64,000 nt of DNA from Vombatus ursinus (taxonomy: Eukaryota > Chordata > Mammalia > Diprotodontia > Vombatidae). The stretch lies in the NCBI RefSeq assembly GCF_900497805.2, contig NW_020954681.1, forward strand, positions 4,010,073-4,074,072. Reading direction: 5' to 3'. Position numbers and translations under genes: made by a program. Below are positions 35,388 to 45,494 of this stretch, in pieces; within the stretch, counting starts at the first letter, position 1, and each line of letters opens with the position of its first letter. The notes under the pieces were generated by a model. The model had not been told where the DNA came from and ran no database searches. It saw only the letters and a list, made by a program, of their open reading frames with translations.

Positions 35388-35991
35388 CCTTTTTCCCCCT
35401 GTTTATGCTTTTCTTTCTCCTTTTTCCTTTTCCCTCCTCACCAGTGTTTTGCTTTTGACTACCTCCTCCCTCAGTCCCTCCTCCCTTCTATTAGCCCTTT
35501 CCCTTTTCTTCCCCTTTACCCTTCCTGCTTCTTCCTTCCCTTCTATTCCCCCTCCCTTTTCCTTCTTACTGCCTATAGGGCAAGTTAGATTTCTATACTT
35601 GACTGATTATGTTATTCCCTTCTTGAGCCAAATCTGATGAGAGTAAGGTTCAAACAATGCTCATCTCCCTCCCTTCTTTACCTCTGCTCTAATAGGTTTT
35701 TGTGTCTTTTCCTATAATGTAATTTACCCTGTCTGCCTCCTCTTTTCTCAGTACATTTTCTTAGATCAGATTAATCTACTTACTTGGATCCATTTAAGCC
35801 ACTTGATTAGATTTTTTTTTTATCATCACATCAAAGTCAACTTATATCCACCCCCTTTGTGTATACTCCTTTAACATGGTGTAATAACAATACAGTTCTC
35901 AAGAGTTACAAGCATCATCTTCCCTTGTAGGGAATGTAAACAGTTTGGTCTTATTAACAACATATTGTATCTTTCTGTCTTATTTACCTTT
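35388..35991 (-). other. L1 ORF1-ORF2 spacer, polypurine in sense orientation
   Basis: About 600 bp. On the plus strand it is almost pure pyrimidine between 35.39 and 35.57 kb, so the L1 sense RNA is purine-rich here. Small frames through this stretch are composition artefacts. Confidence 0.7.
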
Positions 35992-36974
35992 TTATGTCTC
36001 TTTTGAGTCTTCTATTTGAAGATTAAATTTTCTGTTGAACTCTGGTCTTTTTATCAGGAAGGTTTGGAAGTCCCCTATCTCATTGAATATCCATCTCCTC
36101 CCCTGAAAGATCATGCTTATTTTCACTGGGTAGTTGATCCTTGGTTGTAATCCAAGCTCCTTTGCCTTATGGAATATCATATTCCATGTCCTACAGCCAT
36201 TTAATGTAGAAGCTGCAAGGTCCTATGTAATCCTGACTGTGGTTCCATGATATTTAAATTGTTTCTTTCTGGCTGCCAGCAGTATTTTCTCTTTGATCTG
36301 GTAATTTTGGAATTTGGCTACTATATTCCTTGGCATTTTACCCTCTGGTTCTAGGACCTCAGGGCAGGCCGTTTTCCTTTATGATTTCCTGAAAGATAAT
36401 GTCCAGGCTCTTTTTTTCATCGTTATTTTCAGGTAGACCAATAATTTTTAAATTGTCTCTCCTGGATCGATTTTCCTGGTCAGTTGTTTTACCAATGAGG
36501 TATTTTATGTTTTCATCTATTTTTTCATTCTTTTGTGTCTGTTTGACTGATTCTTGCTCTCTCATAGAGTCATTAGTTTCCATTTGCTCAATTCTAATTT
36601 TTAACAAATTGTTTTCTTCTATTAGATTTTGTATCTCCTTCCCCATTTGACCAATTGCATTTTTTAGGGACTTGTTTTCTTCAGTGTACTTTTTTTTTCC
36701 AGTTGGCCAATTGTATTTTTTAGGGACTTATTTTCTTCAGTGTACTTTTTTCCAGTTGACCAATTGTATTTTTTAAGAACTCTTCTACCTCTCTCATTTG
36801 CCTTTTAAAATCCTTCTTGAGCTCTTCTAAGGTTTTTTGGGCTTCAGACCAGTTCATATTCCCTTTTGAAGTTCCAGATGTGGGTTTGTTGACAATGCTG
36901 TCCTCTTCAGAATTTCTGCCTTGATCTTCACTGTTCTCATAATATGAATCCATGGTACTTTTCTTTTTGCTCAT
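35992..36974 (-). pseudogene. L1 ORF1, decayed
   Basis: Starts MSKKKSTMDSYYENSEDQG. It continues with a coiled-coil segment (NMNWSEAQKTLEELKKDFK...) and the RRM-type core (NRSRRDNLKIIGLPENN, SLDIIFQEIIKENG). It ends with GLQPRINYPVKISMIFQGR and NRKFNLQIEDSKET. Three open pieces lie in three frames (36974-36720, 36646-36359 and 36180-35992), so there are at least two frame shifts plus local decay. A 53-56-bp tandem duplication sits in the coiled coil at 36651-36759. Confidence 0.88.
36651..36759 (-). repeat. tandem duplication in the L1 ORF1 coiled coil
   Basis: Two adjacent copies, 36651-36706 (56 bp) and 36707-36759 (53 bp), each begin ccaattg on the plus strand and differ mainly in the length of a T run. 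A third partial ccaattgtatttttt follows at 36760. In protein terms it repeats an NTIGQLEK-type heptad unit. Confidence 0.85.
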
Positions 36975-37719
36975 GGTGTTTGATTATTCCCTGGCCTTTA
37001 AAGAGATTGAGCTCTCCTGCTGGGGAGCAGAGGGCACTGACCCAAGCTTCTTGTGTTGGAAGCCTAGGTCTTGGTCACTGGCTTTGTGTGCTGGGGCCTC
37101 TTATGTTGGCAACAGGAGGCTGTAGGGTTCTGGCAGCTTACCTGGTGTTGGGCTGGAATCAGCAACACTGGAACTCTAGGGCAACTCTAGGTTGCCTGTT
37201 TTTCCTTTCCTTTTGCTTTCTTCAGCTCCTTTCGGATGGATGTTGTAGGGTATTTATCTGCCTGGGGCCCTTTGTAGTGCTGCTTCCCTTATTTCTGCTG
37301 AGGCACTGGGAGAGCTGGTTGCTGTAAAATGCCGAGGCACCTGGTGGTTTTCTAAGCTGGTTTCTATTGGTTCCCCTGCCCTCACTGAGGCACTCGGAGG
37401 TCCAGGTGTTGGTGTTTACCTGCTCTACCACCAGGGTTTCAGGATCTCCTCCTGGTGTGCTAAAGTAGGACTTTCTGCTAGCTTGCTGGGACACCTCCCA
37501 TTCTGTACTGCTCCCCTTCCCCCAGGGCAAGAGGGGCCTTTCCCATTAATCCCTCAAGCTACCTGGACTACTGGACTGCTGCTCCCCATCTTTCTTCTGG
37601 TTCAGCTGTTCCAGGGTTTTTCCTGGGGTAATATTTTCTGGGTTTTCAAAGGTTTATAGGGCAGGATGAGAGCAACTACCTTTTTACTCCACCATCTTGG
37701 CTCCCAGAATCAGAATTCT
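36975..37719 (-). promoter_or_regulatory. L1 5'UTR (internal promoter region)
   Basis: About 745 bp, GC-richer than its surroundings. Its first bases, gggagccaagatggtggagt in sense, match the HAL1 5' end at 1362. L1 5'UTRs carry the internal Pol II promoter (family knowledge); no factor site is claimed here. Confidence 0.65.
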
Positions 37720-37839
37720 AGACAGGAATCTTTGTACGATCTCGTTCATTTCACACTAGCCACGGTGCACATTTCAGGTCTATGAGCCCTGTGGCTAAAT
37801 GTGACATGGCAATAAGGAACTAGCCTAACCTCACCACTT

Positions 37840-38640
37840 CTATGTCCCCTGAAGATTGTGCTCCACAGTGCTACCAAATTGATCTTCCTTATACAAAGAT
37901 CTGGTTATAATAATCCCAACAATAACTCATATTTATATCATGTTCTAAAGTTTTCAAAGCACTTTAGCTGCATTATTTCACTTGGTCCTCACAATACCCT
38001 GTGAGGTAAGTGCTATTAGTATTTCTATTTTACAGATGAGGAAACCGAGGCTGCCCAAGGTCACACAGCTGGAATTGAACACAGGCCTTGCTAACTCTAA
38101 GTAGGTCTATCAGCTATCTCATGATGCCTCCCATCAATATTCTACTCCAAACTCTTCAGCGTCTCCCTACTGTCAACCAAATAATGTTCTAACTACTTAG
38201 CCTGGCATTCAAGGCTCACATCCTAGGTCCACCCAGCTTCTCAAGCCTTAGTTCATACTCTACTTTTCCCTGCACCAGTTTAGTTTACTCACCATCTCCA
38301 AGGCATGCCTCAGCATATTTGTTCAAACTGTTCCCTATGCCTGGCACTCCTAACCCAACCCATTAAATTCCAATGAGGTCTTTAAAGTACAACTCTAATA
38401 TAGCTCCTCCTCTAGGAAGCCTTCCCAGATCCCTGCACTTGGTAGTGACTTTTCCCTTCCTTCCTCTCACAAAGGCTCTTGTCCTGTCCAGTTTTGTGTT
38501 ATAATTGTCTTCATTGGCAACTCTTTTCTCCCTTCTAGACGAGAAACAACTAGAGGCAGAGACCTTTTTTTTTAATAGCTAAACTTCCCATCTTTCCCAG
38601 AGCCCAGTAGAGCTCTTCACCAAAGTAGGTATTTAATCTG
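37840..38640 (+). mobile_element. L2 LINE relic, split by a MIR
   Basis: Starts cacagtgctaccaaattgatc. After the MIR it continues with ctactccaaactcttcagcg, gcctggcattcaaggctcac, ctaggaagccttcccagatc and agagcccagtagagctcttc. The 3' tail is eroded. Confidence 0.7.
37906..38130 (-). repeat. MIR SINE inside L2
   Basis: Shows ttcaaagcactttagctgc, ttttacagatgaggaaaccg and cccaaggtcacacagctgg. Confidence 0.8.
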
Positions 38641-39277
38641 TGCTTCTTCAATTAAAGGTATAAACTTCTGTTGGGGTATGAGAAGATGATAAGGTCCTAC
38701 GGAGAGCAAGTATGCGATACGATCCATCCCATGTGACCTTGGATATCATATCAGCTGAAACTGACACTCTGCCCTCCCCACAAACGGTGAGAAAGCAGGT
38801 AAGGGGGCAAAGTCACCCAAGGAGACAATTCAAGCAGCCCAAGTCCTCCCCCTTCTCGGTCCCTCAGGCAGTGTCCTGGCCTCCATCCTTCTCAGCTCTG
38901 CTTAAGCCTATGGTATGGACAGGAGGGACACTTAGAAATCCTCTAGCTCTACTGACTAATTTGGCAGAAGAAATAATCAACACCCTAACAGTAGAAGGGA
39001 CTTGTCCCAAGCCAGGCCCAGGCTATAAGCCAGGTCTCCTGATTCCCAGGCCTGAGATTTTTCAAAACTACTGCACTGCACTAGCCCACATGTCACAATA
39101 TAGGAGAAAAAAGAAGAAATGAGAGAAATACTGTGGCTGGAATGGAAACGATATGTGTGCAGACATTAAGAAGGAAGCAAGAAATGACCTACTTGGTTCA
39201 GCTAATAGATTCCATTAGGCTTCCCCTCTCCCCTTGCCCTCTCTCAAATACTAGTTTACTATTTCTTCTTAATTAAC
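38641..39277. other. mostly unassigned; degraded MIR at the end
   Basis: A 136-codon open frame (38712-39122) has no domain, and part of it (about 38.98-39.08 kb) looks like reverse MIR text (gacttgtcccaagccaggcc). It is not called as a gene. Confidence 0.35.
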
Positions 39278-39486
39278 AATACTTCACATTTCCTTAGTAC
39301 TTTAGGGTTGGCAATGTTCTTTCCTCACAACAACCCCATGAGGTAGGGAAAGCAAGAACCATAATTCCCATTTTACAGGTAGACAGACTAGGGTTCAAGG
39401 GATTTTTTTGAGCTTAAACTGCAGGTCAGTGGCCAAGCTGGGGCTTGAATCCAGGTCCTGGCCTCAAATCGAGTGTGCTTTCTACT
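39278..39486 (-). repeat. MIR SINE
   Basis: Shows catttccttagtactttagg, cacaacaaccccatgaggt, attcccattttacaggtag and a tgcttgaatccaggtcctgg-like end. Confidence 0.7.
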
Positions 39487-40291
39487 CCCAAATAACTGTA
39501 GTTCACATGCCATTCTGCATCTTCCTGAAATGGTCTCTTTGCCTTTCCTGATCACTGCAATGGCCATGAAGCAGACACCCCTCGCCACTCTGCTTCGAGA
39601 AAGACGGGGGAAAGACCAGGCTGCAGCAGCAGCCGACATGATTATCCTTTCCAGGTCAGTACCTGCTCAGCAAACCACATTCTTATTGATTCCAGGGAGA
39701 CTGCAAAGATGGTATTGCTTGTGACAAATGGCAAATTATTCAAGATTTCCACTTTGACAATAGTGTGCTTAAAAATCCTCAGCGTGGGCCTCTCTGTCCG
39801 GGCCCAGAAAATCTCAGAATGCTGAATATGTAGGAAGATATAAATATGTAGGAGTGTAAGAGAGTAGGAAGAAAAAGTCAGGGGTTTTATACTTATTTTG
39901 ATTCTTGGTGCAGTGTGGCTGCTTTATAATATGTCAATTTATGGCATAGTCCCACTAAGAAAACAAATCTCTGTCCTTCCTCCCCTTTCTCCCTCCCATA
40001 AAATCAATTCAACAAAAACCTATATCTAGTCTAAACTGAAGATTAGTATGGCCCTGATTGGATCAGATAACAGTAGGGAACTTCTCTGCAAACACAGTTT
40101 AAAATTGTGATTCCATCAACCCACTTCTTCATCTCCTGGGTAGATAATCTCAGGCCTACCCAGGCTGTAAAAATGGAAATTGTCTACGGGTACTCAGGAT
40201 CCTGGCTAGTACAATCAAACTGGATATCTGGCCATCGCCTTAACTGGGAAATTTCCTTTTCAGCATTCATCGCTTGATGATCTTACCAAGT
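39487..40291. other. unassigned sequence
   Basis: No repeat recognised. Overlapping short frames on both strands near 39.39-39.72 kb begin in or next to MIR DNA and are not credible. Confidence 0.35.
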
Positions 40292-40424
40292 ATTATGCTC
40301 TGAACCTTTTTAAGCACTTTTCCATCTGTTATCTCATTTTATCCCTTTCACAACTAAGTGATGTAGGTAGGCAAGGTGTTATTATCCCCATTTTAAAGCT
40401 AGGGAAATGGAGGCTCAGAGAGAA
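40292..40424 (-). repeat. MIR fragment
   Basis: Contains tttttaagcacttttccatc, tatccccattttaaagctag and gaggctcagagag. Confidence 0.7.
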
Positions 40425-40429
40425 GAAAA

Positions 40430-40790
40430 GCAAAACCCAAAATGTGAAGGAAAAAGAAATAGGTAATGATGCAGACTGATGTAAGTCAAACCATGAGAAT
40501 AACAGTATCTATAATGATGTAAAGGAAAGGCAAAAGAACAGAATACCAAATACTATGTAATTATCAGGAACAATCTGGGTCTCTGAAATGAAGAAACACA
40601 TCTCCTTCCTTTCCTTCAAAATGTAGGGGCATATGGATGTGGAATGTTTCATACGTTATCAGACAGATCACTATATTGGCTGGTTTTGGTCAACTGCTTT
40701 TCTTTGTTATGAGGGAAGACCCATTGTGAGGGAGAAGAGTGCCCCCCACAAATGCCTAAAACAAAAGGCTCCAATGACACTGCTAGAGAA
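40430..40790 (+). mobile_element. old L1 3' end
   Basis: Text such as taggtaatgatgcagactga, ataatgatgtaaagg, gcatatggatgtggaatgtt and ggttttggtcaactgctttt parallels the older L1 3' end at 4.1-4.5 kb. Confidence 0.6.
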
Positions 40791-41277
40791 AAGGTAAGAA
40801 ACAGCTTTGGTTTGCGCTTCTTATTCACTCCTTCCCATGCCCCCTCACTTCATTTTAATGCTACCACAATTAGCAGAATGCAACAGAAAGCACATATTGG
40901 AGAATTCTGTTATTACTTCCCATTCCTACCACGCATCTCTCTAGATCAGTGGCACCGAATGTCTGAGTGGTAATAGCAGATGCCCAGAAATGACAGGATG
41001 GAAATTTCCATCAACCATCAGGTCATATTTCAGTAGGGCTTTAGCTATAAGGGGCCATTTGAGGGAATTACCCCTATTTGGGCAGGGCCAGGCCCAAATT
41101 GCAATCCTACCACCTGAGTAGGTTATAGTCTGGGCCCTGACTTGGACATAGTGATATATCCCAGAACTATTTCTCAGGTCCCATTAGTACAGTTTTCCTG
41201 CTGAGGACCCCAAATTTCAGAAATAATTCATCTTTATTCATTTTTCCTATAGGCCAAAGACTTTAGCACACCATTTC
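40791..41277. other. unassigned sequence
   Basis: No repeat or gene recognised. Confidence 0.3.
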
Positions 41278-41390
41278 TACACATATGTGTATATATATGT
41301 GTATATATATATGTATATATATATATATACACATATATATATGCATACATAGTATATACCTATATATAAATATATGTATATGTGTGTACA
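41278..41390. repeat. AT-rich (TA/TATG) microsatellite
   Basis: Alternating ta, tatg and tgta units directly precede a long SINE. A similar tract (41641-41697) follows it. Confidence 0.9.
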
Positions 41391-41640
41391 GGGCAGCTAG
41401 GTGGCACTGCAATGGATTGACTGCCAGGCCTAAAGCGAATAAGACATCTTCCTGAGTTCAAATGTGACCTCAGACGCTTACCAGCTGTGTGACTGTGGGC
41501 TAATCACTTCACCCTGTTTGCCTCAGTTTCCTCATCTGCCAAATGAGCTGGAGAAGGAAATGGCAAACTACTACTGTATCTTTGCCCAAGAAAACCCCAA
41601 ATGGGATCACAGACACAACTGAAAATGACTGAACAACATA
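41391..41640 (+). mobile_element. long SINE inserted in an AT microsatellite
   Basis: Head gggcagctaggtggcactgc, core ttcaccctgtttgcctcag, tail gagctggagaaggaaatggc, ending gactgaacaaca. AT microsatellite on both sides hides any target duplication. Confidence 0.85.
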
Positions 41641-41698
41641 TTTATACATATATATGTGTATATGTCTGTATATATGTGTATATAACATCTGTGTATAT

Positions 41699-41938
41699 AG
41701 GCAGTGACATGGCCCTGCAGTAGATAGAGCACTGGACACAGAGTTAGACAGACCCAAGTTCACATCTAGCCTTAAACACTTCCTAGACCCTGAGCAAGTC
41801 ACTTAACTTCTGTCAGTCTCAGTTTCCTTATCTGTAAAATGGGCCTAACAATAGCACCCACCACCCCAGGTTGTTTCCAGCATCAAATGAGATAATTAAT
41901 GTGTAAAACCTTTAGAGATGCTAGCTATTGTTCTGTCC
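41699..41938 (+). repeat. MIR SINE, full length
   Basis: Runs from a tRNA-like head (ggcagtgacatggccctgca) through ctgagcaagtcacttaac and ctgtaaaatgggcctaac to an aaacctttagagatgctag tail. Confidence 0.8.
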
Positions 41939-41959
41939 TTTCCCTAATAGAATGGAGAG

Positions 41960-42052
41960 TGCAGAAGCTCCTTCAAAGAAGAAACTCTTTCACTTTTGTC
42001 TTCAGAGCCTCACAGGAAGGAGGGGCTTCATAAATGCCTGCTGACTGACTCC
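41960..42052 (+). repeat. eroded L2 3' end
   Basis: Shows cttcagagcctcacaggaag and ttcataaatgcctgctgact. Confidence 0.45.
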
Positions 42053-43640
42053 CAGGACATGGTCCCTCCTAAATTGAATTTAACCACATTTGGCATGAGG
42101 CAATAGGCTCCGAGGTACGCATAGCTCTAACATCCTGCATGATGGGGTCGAGTCATGGTGTTAAGGCTGATTTTTTGTCCTTAAATTACCTCTTTTCTTG
42201 CCCTTGATGAATTTGAGGAATGTACTGGCTAGTGTCTGTGGCACGATCCCTCAGAGGGCAGTTAATATGAAGCTTCTCTCCAAACAGGGCTTTGGTCTAG
42301 AATCACTGGAATGTGCTGAGGGGCTCATACATGCAGCTCAAGGTGAAGAAAACCTCCCTACCAATGCAAGCTGCCCCAGAGTGCCCCTCTCCTTATCATT
42401 GTCTTTGTTCATGAGGGAGCTCGAGCTCTCCTATGCTGGCTCCTTGTGGTACACCGGTGAGCCTGGGTTCTGGAAGTTTCTGCCGGGGAGGGGCACAAGC
42501 TCTGGCTTGACCTGCCATGAAGGACTTCTCAGCCTGGCCACAGGATGATGAGCCCTCTGATCACAATAACTCCTGAAGTCTATTCACTAAGCTGCAAAGG
42601 GTCTATGATCTATGTTGGTGGAGGGATGACTCACACCTATGATATTGCAGATCCTTGAAAAGGAGGGGAAGGTGGAGGAAAAGTCATTTAAGTTGGCCCA
42701 CCTAGGATTTCTTTTACCTTTCAACTTGCCCTCTGTCAACATAACCCCACCCGCCTTCCCTCAAACTATAAATGACTGGCTGCAAGGGGGTCCACCACAT
42801 CTGTGATGATTAGAGTGCCTGGCACTAAGATGAAATCAGACAGCCAGTAACATATCCAATGAGACTCCCTGTTTTTCTACAAGAAAAACTCCAGTTTCAG
42901 GGGCCAGCAAGCAAAAGATTGGCAGAGGCCAATTGGTCCTCACCCCCAGCTCCTTCCTTTTTGCTTTCTTATCCATTCTCCCTGTCTTGCTCCCCTCCCC
43001 CACCCTAGTTCCCATATGCCTCCATGCTTAATCTCTATTTCTGATCCAGAACAGATTGGGATATAAGAATTCACTTCTCCCACAATGCCTACAGGAATAA
43101 AATGTCTCTTCTCATTGGATATACAATATAAATGACAGTACAGAGAAATAGAGGGACAAAAGAACCCATCATATTTCCTCAAGAAAAGGTAAGTCTCTTT
43201 TCCCAGCTCTAAGCATACTTTGGATTGTGTTCACCACATCTGTAACTTGGAGGGTTTTGTAAGTAAAAAGCTATTGTAACTCCGGGGATATTTCCCCCAA
43301 AGCTTCGTTAGAGTTTAATGGTCTCTCCTGTTGAGGTCATCTCTTCTTTGGAGGGTACGGGATTAAATTGACTGGAGAGCTGGGGTCAGTGACAAAGGCC
43401 AGGGCAAGAACCAGCTCAGGTCCAAGGATGTAAGGTCTAATAATAGACCTAGTAGCCTGAGAGAAGTTGGAACAACTGCCCCTCTGTTCCCTCTCCCACC
43501 CCTGGGTGGCAGGGGGCTAATTCTCAGTTAATAAGTATTAGGGCAGACTGGCTTGGTGAAGGGAGAGAATGCTATTTCAGTGAAGGAGAAAGGGGCTTTT
43601 GTAAAGAAGGATAAAGCAATTTGGATTTATGTGAGAAAAG
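42053..43640. other. repeat-poor block, no gene seen
   Basis: About 1.6 kb with no interspersed repeat recognised. The longest open frame (42198-42548, 116 codons) shows no domain, signal or splice context that I can defend. Confidence 0.4.
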
Positions 43641-43830
43641 GCAAGAGACCCAGGTTTGTATACTAGCTCTGACCCTTTCTTAGCTGTGTGACTATGGGCA
43701 AATGATTTCATCTTAGTGAGCCTCAGTTTCCTTCTCTGCAAAATAGGGAAAAGAATACCTGTGCCACCAATCTCTCAAGGTGGTTAAGAGGGAAGTCTCC
43801 TGTCGACCTTAAAGTACTATAGATATGCCC
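43641..43830 (+). repeat. MIR SINE
   Basis: Shows ccaggtttgtatactagctc, tagctgtgtgactatgggca, cttctctgcaaaatagggaa and accttaaagtactatagata. Confidence 0.75.
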
Positions 43831-44139
43831 TATCAGCAAATGCTGGGGAGATGGGGTTCTCAGCTCTTCAGAATAATCAAAATCGCTTTGGCCTGTATCT
43901 GAAAGAGGCATTTTCCCAGCATCCCCTATAAGAGAGCCTCTACTGCCATGAACCTCCTTTGCAGGAGGGAGCTCCACAATGTCTGACCCCTGAATGAACA
44001 GGGCCTCAGTCTCCAGCCTCCCATGTGAGAAAGGGAGAGTAACAGCCAGTCCCTATAGAATTTCCTGAGCCAATTATGTTGCTCTGGTCCTGGGACCAGG
44101 AGCGCTTAATGTGACGCCTGGCGACTTGTTCCCCCCCTG
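43831..44139. other. unassigned sequence
   Basis: No repeat recognised. Confidence 0.3.
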
Positions 44140-44279
44140 CCCTCCCCCAATTATTTTGAACTATAAGTAACTACTTCAATTTAATAGGTTTCCTTTATAA
44201 TTCTATGTATTTTATTTTATGCAGTTAAAAACATTCTTCTGAGAAGAGGTCCACCGGTTTCACAAGTTAAGAAGCCCTG
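44140..44279 (+). mobile_element. hAT-type DNA transposon fragment
   Basis: Contains ttcctttataattctatg, tattttattttatgcagtt and ctgagaagaggtccacc, ending with gttaagaagccctg as a terminal inverted repeat. A reverse-oriented relative lies at 63744-63893. It has no transposase. Confidence 0.65.
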
Positions 44280-44418
44280 GTCTAGAGTGGAAAGATAAAA
44301 GCCCAAAGCAGGAAGTGAGACAAAAGGATACTGATTTGTAATTCTAGTCTTCAGCATGCACAGGACAAAGCCAGGGTTTGCTTCATTTATCTTTCTTTAT
44401 TCCTACCCCAGGCTTTTG

Positions 44419-44573
44419 TTTGTTTGTTTTGGGGTTTTTTGGCTAGGCAATGGGGTTAAGTTACTTGCCCAGGGTCACACAGCTATTAAGTGTTATGTGT
44501 CTGAGGCTGCATTTGAACTCAAATCCTCCTGAATCCAGGGCCGGTGCTCTATCCACTCTACCACCTAGCTGTC
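44419..44573 (-). mobile_element. short SINE with target duplication
   Basis: Duplication cctaccccaggcttttg (44402-44418) and cctaccccatgcttttg (44574-44590), one mismatch in 17. The head complement ccacctagctgtc is at the right, and the TTTG-rich tail complement at the left. Confidence 0.88.
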
Positions 44574-44611
44574 CCTACCCCATGCTTTTGAAAAACAGAA
44601 GTTGGTGGGAT

Positions 44612-44785
44612 TGAAAGCTGACATGTAATCCAACTTTCTCATTTTTTCCAAGGAAGAAACTAAGTCATAGGAAAGGCTAATTAAGTGACATGCAAGGTAA
44701 CAAGGGTTGTCAAGTAGAAGAGGAAATATTTGAATCCAAGTCCTCTGGAAATCTAGCACTTTTTCCAAAATCCCTGGACTCTTTC
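44612..44785 (-). repeat. degraded MIR-like SINE
   Basis: Shows tccaactttctcattttttc, aattaagtgacatgcaagg and tgaatccaagtcctctgg. Confidence 0.5.
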
Positions 44786-45124
44786 ATTCTTTGGGCAGTG
44801 CCAAGATAGATGAAAGCCAGAAGGAGACGACATCTGCAACCTTGCCCAAAAAGCTGGCCTGGAACCTGTCATCCCATCAAGCCCATAAAAGCGGTGGGAA
44901 GACTGGATGGGTCACGAGGCAGTAACCCAACAATAACTGGTCAGGATAGGACAGACAGAGGTCATAGGTCAAGGTCAGCATTGTTTTAGAGTCAGGCAGG
45001 ATCTAAGAACAGCAGAATGGAAGGGAGGAACAAAAAAAAAGATCATGGGATAAGCAGGTTGTCAAGGGTGGAGGTAGGCAACTGGGGAGTGAAAAGCATC
45101 CTATTGTCATAGGTCAGGATGAAG
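44786..45124. other. unassigned sequence
   Basis: No repeat recognised. Confidence 0.3.
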
Positions 45125-45490
45125 CGAGAGACAGCCATGGAGAGTGGATAGAAAATTGGCCTCAGAACCAAGAAGACCTGGGTTTAATAGTACCTCTGAC
45201 ATCCTCTTGTTGGGTGAGACTATCCTTTAAACCTCTTAATGCTTTGGGCAAATCTCTAAGACACCAGGTGGCACAGTGAAGAGAGCACTAGGCTTGGAGT
45301 CAGAAAGACTCATCTTCACGAGTTCAAATCCAGCCGCAGACACTCACTAGCTAAGTGACTCTGGGCAAGTCAATTAACCCTGTTTGCCTCAGTTTCTAAG
45401 ATACAAAGTTACAAAAGAAGGTGCCTATCTGCATGGGTAGAGGGAGTTTCCTCATATTGGAATTTCTTGTGCCAGTATAATCACAGGTAG
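45125..45490 (+). repeat. gaggcagc-type SINE carrying a nested SINE
   Basis: The left part (gacagccatggagagtggat to ttgggcaaatctctaag) and the right part (acaaagttacaaaagaagg, gtagagggagtttcctcat) are halves of one SINE type whose reverse form occurs at 58.6 kb. The insert lies at about 45262-45394. Confidence 0.65.
45262..45394 (+). mobile_element. SINE nested in a SINE
   Basis: Begins accaggtggcacagtgaaga and runs to gtcaattaaccctgtttgcc. Only a short shared tctaaga (45255-45261 and 45395-45401) marks the junctions. Confidence 0.65.
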
Positions 45491-45494
45491 ACCC

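Larger units (their letters stand above)
31206..37719 (-). mobile_element. full-length L1 LINE with target duplication
   Basis: A perfect 14-bp repeat, agacaggaatcttt, at 31192-31205 and 37720-37733 bounds a 6.5-kb element. On the minus strand the order is: 5'UTR (37719-36975, starting near gggagccaagatggtggag), ORF1 (36974-35992), purine-rich spacer, ORF2 (35387-31576) and 3'UTR (31575-31206). A-rich DNA lies at its 3' end (left side). Both ORFs are broken, so it is immobile, but its perfect target duplication points to a later insertion than the L2, L3 and MIR copies. Confidence 0.93.

Noticed and set aside
35313-35637. Phe/Ser/Leu-rich frames of about 90 codons on the plus strand
   Set aside because: They are the translation of the L1 polypyrimidine spacer and reflect composition only.
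38712-39122. 136-codon plus-strand open frame
   Set aside because: No motif is seen. The 3' part overlaps degraded MIR text, and there is no promoter, splice or poly(A) support.
42198-42548. 116-codon plus-strand frame in a repeat-poor block
   Set aside because: Length is within chance expectation for this amount of DNA, and no recognisable domain or Kozak/splice context supports it.
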